From: Cryptomeria japonica
Taxonomy: Eukaryota; Streptophyta; Pinopsida; Cupressales; Cupressaceae
Direction: 5' to 3'
Assembly: GCF_030272615.1 (NCBI RefSeq)
Contig: NC_081411.1
Location: forward strand, 37,516,640-37,576,639
Length of the DNA: 60,000 bases
Below the pieces are notes generated by a model. The model had not been told where the DNA came from. It worked only from the letters and a program-made list of their open reading frames with translations, and made no database searches. A program made the position numbers and the translations under genes. The first letter of the stretch is position 1, and each line of letters starts with the position of its first letter. This document shows, piece after piece, positions 45,066 to 55,470 of the stretch.

Positions 45066-45701
45066 CATGAATGAAATATATGAGGTATGCGATTAGTATA
45101 TTTTCTATTTAATATTAATTTCTTGATAAAAATTTATTTGACTTATGGTTACATAATTAATTCATTATGTGGATTATTTATTAGCTATGTGATGGATGGT
45201 GATTTATGATATATATTTGATGGATTAAATGTTTATAATGATACATATGTGATGCTTATGATGCTTAATTACATATATGATGATACACATGTGATTCTTA
45301 TGATGCTTATGATACATATGTATTTATTATTTATCAAATTAAAAATGTAATGCTTATGATGCTCAATTGTTGGTGCCGATTTCATGTATATATTTTGTAT
45401 GATGTTGCCACCCTTGGTGGAAATAGTTAATTGACTACAAACATCGTCAACCCTTTAGTTGAGGATCCTGCAAAGTCTACATTAAGTAAAGGTATGGAAT
45501 AAAAAAATATACAATGATTATGATGATTGCATATTGTTCATGTTGTGTACTATGTAATTTTTAGTATATGTATCATGTAATTTTTAGCTAACATGAGATA
45601 ATTGAATAACATATGTAGTAACCTGAACCCCTTTGACGAGGATCTTGCATAGTCTTATGGATCGATAGTTATAAGTCAATGCACCCTATAGAAATAGTTA
45701 A
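45066..45701. other. AT-rich intron-like sequence with short exon-like pieces of the CACTA region
   Basis: ATGATGCTTATGATGCTT-like repeats span 45240-45370. A piece reading DVATLGGNS and then LTTNIVNPLVEDPAKSTLSK (45399-45490), followed by GT, and a similar piece NLNPFDEDLA (45620-45652) share a repeat and look like decayed exons. They end at the left edge of the 9.8-kb LTR element. Confidence 0.4.
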
Positions 45702-46355
45702 TGTAGCGTAGAAATTAGGAATCATCACAAGACAAGTAGATCAATCAAAACACAAGACATGATAACTCAATCAAAAGAACACTCATTGAAATGAACCTAA
45801 TTCCAAAGCACACTCAATAGAGGTATGAAAACAAAGCATTCAAAATGAAAATTATGCAAACCAAATGTAGAATTGAATACTCCTTCCATGCGGCTCCATT
45901 GTTGTTCTTTCCTCTTCAATGGGTTTGTGAATCTCACCTACAAGTGCACACACAATTGAAAGCAAGATTGATGAAAAGCTCAAGAGTACTAGAAGCATAA
46001 GTTCGGTAGTTTGATTAAGGATTCGGGATTCGAAGGGATTTGAGATTCGAAGGGATTTGATTGAAAAAAATCCTAATTAGGATTGACGATGTCCAAAATG
46101 ATGACAAATTAGCACACACATTGATGCAATAAGATAAAATCGATCAAAATCATGACTGGATAACGTTGTCGACAAGACCAAATTCGAAGACAAGATGATT
46201 GAAGAATGTAGAAGAATGACTCGATGTTCGCAAATGATAAAGAACAAGTGCGTGACATAGGAGAAATGTTAATGCGATGCAAAAACCTAAAATGAGGCAA
46301 TGCGCAATTGTTAAAGTATGACCTCGCAAGCGTTGACCATTTTTAGGTGCCTACA
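45702..46355 (-). repeat. 3' LTR of the 9.8-kb element (short form)
   Basis: It is 654 bp long, homologous at both ends to 53821-55468 but lacking about 1 kb from the middle. It ends (on +) at TAGGTGCCTACA. Confidence 0.85.
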
Positions 46356-46401
46356 TTTTGCCCCTCTTTGAGACAATGCGATTCTGAGCGTTGTTTCAAA
46401 G
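46356..46401 (-). other. polypurine tract and hairpin of the 9.8-kb element
   Basis: On the minus strand CTTTGAAACAACG (46401-46389) pairs with CGCATTGTCTCAAAG (46380-46366), followed by AGGGGCAAAA and the LTR. This is the same arrangement as at 28305-28350. A CTCGAGGGGG motif lies upstream in both elements. Confidence 0.8.
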
Positions 46402-47270
46402 AACAATAATGAAAAATGCCCCGGACAATAACAATGACATATGCATGCCCCCCTCGAGGAATTGGCCGGAAACATGTAGAAAAGAGGCCAATTGATCGAT
46501 AAGAATGATAGAAAACGATAGGTTCAAATGGATTGCCAAGACTGACAGAAGAAATGTTAGTAAGAAGAAATTAGACAGAGGATAGTTAGAGATGAAGGAA
46601 ATCTTGCTTTCAGTAATGCACTGTGTAGGTGAGAACCTTTATTTTTATGTAGCAAAATGGATGCGTAGCATCATGGCATTGAAGACCAGAGCTGAAATGC
46701 AACCCTTTTTGCAAAAGACAGACATAGCATAGACAAACGACAATCACAATCAAAAGAAAAGGATCATGAACCATCCCGGTCACTCTAAATCACTCAGTGA
46801 CATCATCGAGCGACATAGGAACATGATCGAAGCCAAAGATAAATCAATTAAAAGATAAGATGTACAAATTCCAACAAATCAAACAAACATCTGGATCTGC
46901 ATTGTCAAAAGTTGAACGTGCTCATAAGATGATCATGCTGTCTGGTTTCAGGAAATGCGGTACCCCGTCTAAGACAGGACACAGTCTGGTTTCGAGTATA
47001 CCACACCCTGTATAAGACCCATGATAATGTGACAAGGACAAATGATTTTTAATGCGGATATTCGATTTATAAGACAATTCAGATCAGTTTGAATATTTGG
47101 TTTGAGTTGAAAAAGTTCATCTGTTAATGCGTGATTTCATTAAAGCACAATGTTTGATTACGAGTCATTGGATGTATACTCAGTGAGTTGTCGATGCACA
47201 AAGGGAATACTTTATTGCAAAAATGCGTGTTTTTGTTTTTTTAATGTTTTACAATTTTTTTGTTCGTTCA
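46402..47270. other. 3' region of the 9.8-kb element, no gene seen
   Basis: No coding motif was found. It contains the CTCGAGGGGG motif (minus strand, near 46455) and CTGGTTTC repeats near 46940-46995. Confidence 0.4.
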
Positions 47271-47279
47271 TTCTTTTTT

Positions 47280-47595
47280 CAGGACTTTATTTGATTTTTA
47301 TGAATTTTTTCAGGACATTATTCGATTTTAATGGATTTTTTCAGGACATTATTTGATTTTTATGGATTTTTTTCAGGACATTATTCGATTTTTATGGATT
47401 TGTTCAGGACTTTTATTTAATTTTTATGGATTTTTTCAGGACATTATTTGATTTTTATGGATTTTTTTCAGGACTTTTTTCAAATTTTTATGACTTTTTT
47501 CAAGACTTTATATGATTTTTAGAGATTTTTTCAAGACTTTTTTTCAATTTTTATGAATTTTTTCATGACATTTTTTCAATTTTTATGATATTATT
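47280..47595 (-). repeat. 31-32 bp tandem repeat, ten copies
   Basis: The + strand unit is of the form CAGGACATTATTTGATTTTT followed by ATGGATTTTTT. Unit starts are at 47280, 47311, 47342, 47374, 47405, 47437, 47469, 47501, 47532 and 47564, with spacing always 31 or 32. It lies about 0.9 kb inside the 3' LTR of the element. Confidence 0.9.
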
Positions 47596-47599
47596 TCAA

Positions 47600-48257
47600 A
47601 TTTTGCGCCCAGTGTCTAGCAAGGCAAGGAATATGACAAATGGATAAATAAGCTTTCTGAAATGTTGGTGGATAGAGGGAAGACCAAGGCCTTTTATTAT
47701 GGAGACAATATGGATGCAATTTTCAAGGGCTATTGCGTGATGGGATAAGAGATTGGATATGACAATGTAAAGCAGTGACATGGCATGAGGGACATGTCAA
47801 GAGGTGTTTGAAAAATATGTTTTGCATTTCATGTCCTTATGTCAGATCAAGATCAAGGGACAAAAAGAGTGTATGGATAGCGATAAGATATGGATAGGAT
47901 AAGCAAGACCAAGAATGGATAAGGGACAGGGACTGAAGTTCAGGATTGGCTAAGGGATAGTGGTAGAAAGTTGCAATAAGACAGGGAATATGGATGAAAG
48001 GTTGTAATAAGCAAATGGATAAATGACCAAAATCTATGATAGACTGAAAGCTGCAAACAAGATGCATGATGCTCATGATGATCGTTAGCCTTGTCAAGAT
48101 CAAAAGTGGAAAGGGAAACTGGACATGAGGGACAACAGGATATGAAGGGTAATGACAGGGGTTCGATAGGATAATGGAACAATGAAGGACAAAAGGATAT
48201 GATAGGATAAAACTTGCCCCCAAGTGTGATGTGCAAGAAGTTCATAAATTACGCATG
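47600..48257. other. interior of the 9.8-kb element, no gene recognised
   Basis: The stretch is rich in GGATA, GGACA and GACAAGGGA-like words, with no domain on either strand. Confidence 0.4.
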
Positions 48258-48320
48258 ACGCCTGTTTGCCAGGTTTTCATCATGGTACTTGCCCAAAGTG
48301 CCCGTTTGCCAGGTTTTCAC
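48258..48320 (-). other. post-pol type block shared with the Tat element
   Basis: On the minus strand GTGAAAACCTGGCAAACGGG, GGGCAAGTACCATGATG and AAAACCTGGCAAACAGGCG match the block found about 90 bases after pol in the 17.3-kb element (23537-23685). Confidence 0.75.
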
Positions 48321-48564
48321 CAATGGACAAATTATTTTTTCTTGACTTTTTTCTTCTTTTTCTTTTTTTACTTTTTTCTTTTTTTTGATTTTTTGACTTT
48401 TTCAATAGAAGATGGACACATGATAGGGGATGGAAGAAGGACTCAAGCATCTTTTCATTTGGATAGTAGCCTTGAAATAAATGGACCATGACCTTTTAAA
48501 AGTATGCTCAAAGACGTTGGTAGGATAAAGACATGGAAAATGAGATGGAACTAAGGCGAGGATT

Positions 48565-48954
48565 TTATGCAAAGGATGGGATCAAAGGGATTGAAGGATG
48601 GAAAATATGCATTGGATAATGGATAGGGTACTGGAAAAATTGGGCTTTAGTGGATGGAAATGAAGGCAAGATTGACATTGGCACACACCTTGAGGGGTGA
48701 TGGACTGATGGAGGAAAAATGTATTTTGGATATTGAGATTTTGATGGAGGAAAGGCTATGGATTTTGGGACATAAGGGCCCAAAATGGATGAAGAAGGTG
48801 ATGGAGGAACAAATTTGAGAGGGTTGGATGGAGGAATAGCAATTTTAGATGCCAATCCGGGTTGTTCTTTTTGTGCTTCAAGGAGCTTCTTAGGGATCCA
48901 CATGGTTTTTGATTTTTCATGCTTTTGTGGTTCCTTAGAGTGCATTGCTTGCAT
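48565..48954 (-). CDS. Pro/Ser-rich frame of the 9.8-kb element (third)
   Basis: A frame of 129 codons begins MQAMHSKEPQKHEKSKTMW and becomes Pro/Ser/His-rich, with repeats of the form FPPSxxxxPK and HPS. It follows the 548-codon frame in the same direction after a gap of 75 bases, with the same composition, so it may once have been its C-terminal part. I recognise no known domain. Confidence 0.4.
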   Translation of the reverse strand: MQAMHSKEPQKHEKSKTMWIPKKLLEAQKEQPGLASKIAIPPSNPLKFVPPSPSSSILGPYVPKSIAFPPSKSQYPKYIFPPSVHHPSRCVPMSILPSFPSTKAQFFQYPIHYPMHIFHPSIPLIPSFA

Positions 48955-49029
48955 AAGGGATTTAGGAACCCATACATATTTTGACTTTGCTTTATTTTTC
49001 TCAGTGGGCCTTTGTGGCCTTTTGGATAT

Positions 49030-50676
49030 TTATTTTTCTTTATAGATCATATTGTTCTTTGTTTTGACATGTCGATTATATTGGACATGTTGATCTTTGA
49101 ATACATGTGGATTTCTAGACTTATGATGCTTATACTTGGCATCCAAATTACTTGGAGGGGGGAATGAATGTTGGTGTGGATGGGAATGATATGGAGGCAT
49201 GTGGGATGGATGGAAGGGTCTCCAAGATGTGTGCCTTTGCTGATGTTGCATAGGAGATGGAGGGATATAGGGACCTAGAATGGATGGAAGCGATGATGGG
49301 CAAGGTGGACATTTGGATTTTGACTTTGAAGGGATACCAACACCTTGAGTGTGAGCTCTGTAGCCATGACCATTAGTATACTCTTTAATATGGAGATATT
49401 CTTGCTTATGGAGATCTACTCCTTTGCCTTTATGAATATCTTGACTTGTAGGATACTCTTTTCTTTGGGAAGAAGACGCGAGTTCATTATGAGGTGGATG
49501 TGATATGAGAGAAATAATGAGATCTTGAAGTGGATTGGATTTCACCAAAGTGGAAGAACCCATTGTTAATGTCAGGGGTTCATGAACATCTTGCACTACC
49601 ACGTTAGAATCATGAGGGGTATGAGGATCATGAGGGGGACTAGGATTGTGTAGTGGACATGGTTCAATGATAGGCTCTTCAAGAGATGGAATGGGAGAAA
49701 TAATGGGATCATCAAAAGGAATGCGATCTTGGAGTGTATATGGAGCATTAGGACAAGGAGATGGAGGAACAAGTGGATCTTGTGGAGGATTTGAAGGAAT
49801 GATAGGGTCTTGTGTTGGAAATGAATTTGGAAGGATACTTTGATCTTGACAAGGAGGAAGATCATTGGATTCCTCTTTAAAGGTGCTTTTCTCTTGACTT
49901 TCAATAGGATTGTCAGAAAGAATGGAAGGGATATCTTGATCTTTCTTAGAAAGTGGAATGTCAATGGGATTTGAAAGGGCACTGTGTTCATGAAATGGAA
50001 TGGGATCATTTGGGATTGGATGGACTAGAATATCTTGATCTTGCTCGAGGAGTGGAGTGTCAATAGGACTTTGGATATGATGGACAAGAATAGGAGAATC
50101 ATCGTGAGTGTCTGGGGAAATGGGGTCCTGGTCAACAATTGGATGGGATGATAAGGTTTCAGGATCTTGATCTGGATCTGTTTCAAGCCATGTTTCTTCA
50201 TGCTCTAAATTATCCTCTTGACATGGGGTTGGACTTTGGATATGCATGGAGGATTCTGACAAGGAATTAATGCTTTGGCATGAAGGAAATGCACTTTGAA
50301 AATTTGTGATGGATTCTGGCAAGGAATCAATGCTTGAACATGAGGAAGAGGGACTTCGAATGGGGTCCTCTAAAACAGGTAATGGCAATAAAGTGCATGG
50401 TGGCATTGGGTCTTGTATTTCTAAAACATGACAAGGATGTGCATCATGAATTGGATTATCTTGGCAATCAATTATGGATAGCTCTTGGATAATTGCATCC
50501 TTGGGTGTATTGTTTGATGAGGACAATATGGAAGGTTCTTGTGAAATTTTTAAAGGTGTAGGGATAGATGCCACTAGAGAGTCAATTTGCTTGTGGGGAG
50601 ATGAGGCATTGCTAGACATAAGTGTATTATTTTGATCTTCCCCAATAAACTCACTTGGTAGGTTCCTTAAGAACAT
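49030..50676 (-). CDS. 548-codon Pro/Ser/Asp-rich frame of the 9.8-kb element
   Basis: The frame opens at ATG 50676 (MFLRNLPSEFIGEDQ) and is intact to 49030. Most of it is low-complexity, built on words such as DPIxPxxP, QDPI, PHDPHTPHD and SIDSLPES. The last 130 residues are basic and His-rich (HGYRAHTQGVG, KYKHHKSRNPHVFKDQ). The ATG overlaps the last codons of the upstream frame (overlap 50667-50676). The sequence just before the ATG is also open for KKGGFIA, so a ribosomal frameshift or a lost base could join the two. A long intact frame in an otherwise decayed region suggests it was under selection or is recent. No known family was recognised, and the function is unknown. Confidence 0.6.
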   Translation of the reverse strand: MFLRNLPSEFIGEDQNNTLMSSNASSPHKQIDSLVASIPTPLKISQEPSILSSSNNTPKDAIIQELSIIDCQDNPIHDAHPCHVLEIQDPMPPCTLLPLPVLEDPIRSPSSSCSSIDSLPESITNFQSAFPSCQSINSLSESSMHIQSPTPCQEDNLEHEETWLETDPDQDPETLSSHPIVDQDPISPDTHDDSPILVHHIQSPIDTPLLEQDQDILVHPIPNDPIPFHEHSALSNPIDIPLSKKDQDIPSILSDNPIESQEKSTFKEESNDLPPCQDQSILPNSFPTQDPIIPSNPPQDPLVPPSPCPNAPYTLQDRIPFDDPIISPIPSLEEPIIEPCPLHNPSPPHDPHTPHDSNVVVQDVHEPLTLTMGSSTLVKSNPLQDLIISLISHPPHNELASSSQRKEYPTSQDIHKGKGVDLHKQEYLHIKEYTNGHGYRAHTQGVGIPSKSKSKCPPCPSSLPSILGPYIPPSPMQHQQRHTSWRPFHPSHMPPYHSHPHQHSFPPPSNLDAKYKHHKSRNPHVFKDQHVQYNRHVKTKNNMIYKEK

Positions 50677-51443
50677 TGCAATAAAGCCACCTTTCTTTTA
50701 GGTTTTGACATGGTTGGACCTGGAATTTGAACTTGTTTGGAAAGAAGTTGGTTCTGATCTAATGTCATATTTTGATTTTGGACTTGGTTCAATTGTTTTG
50801 ACATGTTTGAAACTTGGGTTGGTGTGTGTTGCAATCTTTGTTTTTGAATGTTTGGTTGCGGTTGTTGACATTGATATGTTGGTTGAACTTGAACTTGTTG
50901 ATATTCCACCCTTGGTTGAACTATTTGTTGACATTGTATAGTTGGTTGGACATATTGTTGAAATTGGACCATTGATTGTGTTGGTTGCATATGTTGGACC
51001 ATTGGTTGTGATGGTTGAAAATCTGATTGATAGAAAACACCTTGTTCTTGTTGTGGAGGCACATAATGTTGAAATTGATGTTGTCTCTTTTCTTGTAATC
51101 GTTTCATCATCTCTATTTGGGAGAGGAGAGCTGGTATGTTTGAGCGTTCAAGAAGAGATCTTACATCAATTGGCTCAATCTTTGGATTTCGACCTGGAAA
51201 TTTTTGAAAGACTTTGGACATTTGTAATCTATTCTTCTCACTGTTTTTCACTCTTTGTTCGAAAATCTCTTGTTCTTGAGCTAGTTTCTCCTCTAGTTTT
51301 TGTATTTGGAGACTTGTTTCATCATGATAAGTTTGATTGATATTGCCTTGTTGTTGGGTTGGATAGAATTGTGATTGCATTGTCGGTTGATATGTCAAAC
51401 TTTGTTGCATCATTGGTGCTTGGAACCTTGTTTCAATAGACAT
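50667..51443 (-). CDS. 258-codon Gln-rich frame of the 9.8-kb element
   Basis: It starts at ATG 51443 (MSIETRFQAPMMQQSLTYQ). Residues about 45-75 form a charged coiled coil (QIQKLEEKLAQEQEIFEQRV). A short conserved-looking stretch FPGRNPKIEPIDVRSLLER follows, then a Gln/Pro-rich tail with VQPTxQCQQ repeats. It is intact. The coiled coil plus low-complexity layout is reminiscent of a structural Gag-like protein, but no capsid or knuckle motif is visible. Confidence 0.6.
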   Translation of the reverse strand: MSIETRFQAPMMQQSLTYQPTMQSQFYPTQQQGNINQTYHDETSLQIQKLEEKLAQEQEIFEQRVKNSEKNRLQMSKVFQKFPGRNPKIEPIDVRSLLERSNIPALLSQIEMMKRLQEKRQHQFQHYVPPQQEQGVFYQSDFQPSQPMVQHMQPTQSMVQFQQYVQPTIQCQQIVQPRVEYQQVQVQPTYQCQQPQPNIQKQRLQHTPTQVSNMSKQLNQVQNQNMTLDQNQLLSKQVQIPGPTMSKPKRKVALLQCS

Positions 51444-52379
51444 GTCACTTATGCAAATGCAATATTTTTGGAATTTTTCAAGGATAATATATGATATGCA
51501 ACTAAATGCAAACTAAATAAATGAAAATGCAATCTATGGCAAGAATGCAATCTATGTTTTTGTTGTTTTTGAATATTTTGACAAACTTTTTGAAATGCAA
51601 ATCTAAGAGATGGACCCTTAGGAAATTGAAATGATGTCTAGACCTCAAAGGACAAAAGGACTTAATGGACAAAGGACAAAATGACAATGTCTCCCCTATA
51701 TGCTTGGATACTAAGCTAGGTTTGACGAAATGATATTGATGAGAAAAAGGACAAAAGACTTGATGAGGTCTAGACTTCTTAACAATGACTTAGGGTTTAT
51801 CAAAGATTTGGATTGCTCAGGTATGACAAGACCTAGGTTTTTGAGACTATATGCAAAGGGACAATTAATATGCAAGTGACCCTAATATGATATGACAATG
51901 ACTTAAGCTTAATGAAGAGACTTAAGGTATGCAAATGCAAATGTATGATAGCGGTATGACTTTAATGCAAAAGGACACATGCAAATGGATGACCCTTATT
52001 GATATGCAAAGGAGTATGACTTAGGTGAAACCTAACCTTGGCAATGATCTTACAAAATGCAAACCTAGGATGAACCTAAATGTAAGTGACATGAATGTTG
52101 AGACAAGATTTTGACAAATGTTTGACAACCATGTTTTAGGAAGATGATCTTTGAATCTTGTTGAATTTTTATTGGATGACTGTCTCTTGTGTTTAATCTT
52201 ATGTCATATCAATTTGTTTTGCTTTTGAAATGGGATAACATTCAACTTTTGACAATCAAAGAATACAAGATGTTACAACTTAGACTCAAGACAATCATGC
52301 TCATTTCCACATTTCTTATGGTAGGCAAAGACATTAGGTACTTGAGAGGTAGACTCATTATGGGATCCAAGGAGAATAC
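51444..52379. other. leader of the 9.8-kb element, no gene seen
   Basis: The stretch is rich in ATGCAAA and GGACAAA words, with no domain recognised. Confidence 0.4.
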
Positions 52380-52890
52380 ATAGATGCTTGACCCCACGGG
52401 CTCCCCTCCACGGCACTCACTTCTCAGGGCAGCCAAGCATCAGTCCCCATGGAATCTCCCCATGGCGAACTTAGTATCTCTTCCAAGTATCCGATTTTGT
52501 CCTTCTCAAGCAACTAGAAGGGTTTTTGGCCTCTAAAAACAAGGTATGTAGTAAGGATTTCTGTTAAGCATTACTCCTTGATGTCATGCAAGCATGATTG
52601 AGACATTAAGCCCATCAAGATACCAAACAAATGTAGTCGCGCAAGCACGATTTAGACCAAAAGGCCCTACTTAGATGTTGATATGAGAAAGAGTCCAAGG
52701 GTCATCACTTCCCAAGTAACTGCAATTCCCAAGTAACACTTCCTTCAAAGCTTTCGCTCATCGGGTATTTTTTTATAGTGAGTTAGAATGCCAAGGAATT
52801 CTAGCCGTACTCACTTTGGGTCGTCCCCTTCTCACGATTATCACTTGCTTGCTAAAGCAAAGTGGTCGGGAAGGCAGACCCTCTAATGGA
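52380..52890 (-). other. conserved leader block of the 9.8-kb element, with stem
   Basis: On the minus strand AGAGGGTCTGCCTTCCCG, GTGAGAAGGGGACGACCCAA and CATGGGGACTGATGCTTGGC match the Tat leader at 13363-13860. GATGCTTG and CAAGCATC arms lie at 52441-52434 and 52390-52383, about 50 bases apart as in the Tat element. Confidence 0.75.
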
Positions 52891-53582
52891 GACACTCAAT
52901 CAACCACACAAGCATGGTATCGAAGATCTGGATTTCTGATCACCCTATGAAGGATGAGAGCATACTCTCCTACTCCAATGTCACACTTAACAATCAAAGC
53001 ATACAAATGTTTATTCCAACCTATTTAAAAATCACTAAGTGCCTAATTAAAAATCTCAAACACACAATTTGGTTGTTTCTCCAAGGCAACCTGCAAAACA
53101 CATGTCAGAAGTATGATTTGTTGTCTTTGACCATCGAATCTACATAACACATGTTAGTAGTTTGATTTGTAGTCTTTCCCATGCATATGCCAAGATCCTG
53201 CACAAATAATTAGTACCAAAATCCAAAGCACAGATGATCTGATTTATGAAAACTATCAAAATTATCAAAAAAACTAAATATAAAATTTCAGTCCACTTTG
53301 AGAAGGCATAAATTTCTCATCCTAGCTCGGAATTACAAACCGTTTGATGCATTGGAAAGGTATTCAAATAATCTAGAACCAAGTTTTGGAAACATCAATG
53401 ATCTCTCATCATGTTTCTGGGCACCATATTTGTCCAAAAATGCACCGAAGACCCTCAAAATTGCAATTTACTAAAACATATAAAATTTTGGAAAAATTAG
53501 ATTTCAATATTTTCCCAATTTAATCCTAATCAACAGAAAACAAAAAGCAAAAACTGCATTTTTCACCTCTGTTCTGGACTTT

Positions 53583-53705
53583 ACACAGGCGCAGAAGTCA
53601 TGACACAAGCGCAAGATGTCTGACACAAGCGCAAAATGTTTCAACACATGCACAAGATGTCTCAACACAGGCGCAGAATGCTTCACACAGGCATAGAAGT
53701 GTCCA
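53583..53705 (-). repeat. leader array of the 9.8-kb element: GCGCCTGTGT motif at 20-bp period
   Basis: On + the motif ACACAGGCGC or a variant starts at 53583, 53603, 53623, 53644, 53665 and 53685 (20, 20, 21, 21, 20). In element orientation this is GCGCCTGTGT or GCGCTTGTGT, about 110-240 bases after the LTR, the same place and period as array 1 of the Tat element. Confidence 0.85.
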
Positions 53706-53797
53706 GAATGCACTGCACGGCTCTGTTTTTGAGTTTTTGACCTACAAATCAACTTAGAAGCACTCCAAAACATAGTAAGATGGTTAGAAGGTTAGTA

Positions 53798-53815
53798 TTC
53801 ACGTCGGGTTCACCA
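53798..53815 (-). other. candidate primer binding site of the 9.8-kb element
   Basis: On the minus strand TGGTGAACCCGACGTGAA begins five bases after the CA at the LTR end. The tRNA was not identified. Confidence 0.5.
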
Positions 53816-53820
53816 GTTAA

Positions 53821-55468
53821 TGTGGCATAGAAATTAGGAATCATCACAAGACAAGTAGATCAATCACAAACACAAGACATGATAACTTAATCATAAAAGA
53901 ACACTCATTGAAATGAACCTAATTCCAAAGCACATTCAATAGAGGTATGGAAACAAAGCATTCAAAATGAAAATTATGCAAACCAGATGTAGAATTGACT
54001 ACTCCTTCCATGCGGCTCCATTGTTGTTCTTTCCTCTTCAATAGGTTTGTGAATCTCACCTACAAGTGCACACACAATTGAAATCAAGATTGAAAAGATC
54101 AAGAGTACTAGAAGTGTAAGTTCGTTAGTTTGATAGAAATTCGGGGTTCATGAAAGGCTTGATTGAAGAAAATTATCCAATTTATAGAAGAATTGGATAA
54201 ATGACAAGATTGGCATGATGCAATTCAAATGGAAATTGCAAATCAATATGTCAATTATGACAAATTATGCACTTTCCATGCACAATTTAATTGATTGATA
54301 ATTGATGAAAAATTATGACACATTTCATGTCAAAATTGATTGGTTATCAATTATGACAATTTCATGACAAATTGAAATGTCACTCCCATAGAATTAGGAG
54401 ATGAATTAGGAGGGAAAAGGAATTAGAAATTTGAAAAATTAGGAAATTGAAATTGATGACAATTAGGAATTAGAAATTGAAGGAAATTAGAAATTAGGAT
54501 TTAGTGAATTAATTAATAATTTTTCATTTATTAATCAATTCACAAAGAGGAATAATTAGCCAATTAAATAAAGATTTAATTGTAACAAGAAGACCTAGGA
54601 TAAATAAATTATTTAATCCTAGAGGAAGAAATGACAAATTAGATTAAATGAATAAATCATAAAACCCTAGAAGACAAATTAGAAATGCGAAAATGACTAT
54701 TAGGTCTTGATTAAAGATAATTAATGTCATGATTTTGAATTGATAAATGACCAATGCGACAAAATGATTTGATTGATAAACGCGCCAATTGACGAGGAAC
54801 AATGAAAAATTGATCCAAATTGACATAATTGAGACAGACAATGATCGATAGCGAAATAATCGCAAAATGACAAAATCGACAAGAGGACAAGAATCGACGA
54901 CAAAATGGATTGCAAGATGACAAGATTGACAATGACCACGGTCAATGACAAATTGATCGCAAAATGATAAGATTGAACATGACAACAATCGATGACAAAT
55001 CAATCGCGTGATGACAAGATTGAAAAGAGGACAAAACCCTAATTAGGATTGATGATGTCCAAAATGATAAGATTGATGATAAGAGAGCAACGATTGATGA
55101 CAAATCGATCACAAGATTGACAGGAGGACAACGATCGATGACGAATCGATTGCAAGATTGACAGGATTGATAAGAGGACAAAACCCTAATTAGGATTGAC
55201 GATGTCCAAAATGATGACAAATTAGCACACACATTGATGCAATAAGATAAAATCGATCAAAATCATGACTGGATAACGTTGTCGACAAGACCAAATTCGA
55301 AGATGAGATGATTGAAGAATGTAGAAGAATGACTCGATGTTCGCAAATGATAAAGACCAAGTGCGTGACATAGGAGAAATGTTAATGCGACGCAAAAACC
55401 TAAAATGAGGCAATGCGCAATTGTTAAAGTATGACCTCGCAAGCGTTGACCATGTTTAGGTGCCTACA
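53821..55468 (-). repeat. 5' LTR of the 9.8-kb element (long form)
   Basis: It is 1,648 bp long. Its ends match 45702-46355. The extra middle (about 54150-55185) is built from degenerate words such as GACAAATCGATCGCAAGATG, and AAAACCCTAATTAGGATTGA occurs twice (near 55033 and 55180), which points to internal duplication. Confidence 0.85.
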
Positions 55469-55470
55469 GT

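Larger units (their letters stand above)
45702..55468 (-). mobile_element. 9.8-kb non-autonomous Tat-like LTR element (minus strand)
   Basis: In minus orientation it begins TGTAGGCACCTAAACATGGT (55468) and ends at the same LTR type (46355 to 45702). The polypurine region directly before the 3' LTR is identical over 25 bases to that of the 17.3-kb Tat element. A homologous leader block (52890-52380), a post-pol block (48320-48258) and a leader array of the same motif type support kinship. Gag and pol are missing. In their place are low-complexity frames (51443-48565). A clear 5-bp target duplication was not found. It interrupts exon-like sequence of the surrounding CACTA/SET region. Confidence 0.85.

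Noticed and set aside
44724-45096. Poly-Ile and poly-Met frames over the trinucleotide array
   Set aside because: These are other-frame readings of the GAT/GGT repeat. Only the Asp/Gly frame continues the transposase exon.
50705-51340. Val/Leu-rich frames on the + strand
   Set aside because: They are antisense shadows of the Gln-rich frame (CAA and TTG complements), without start context or motifs.
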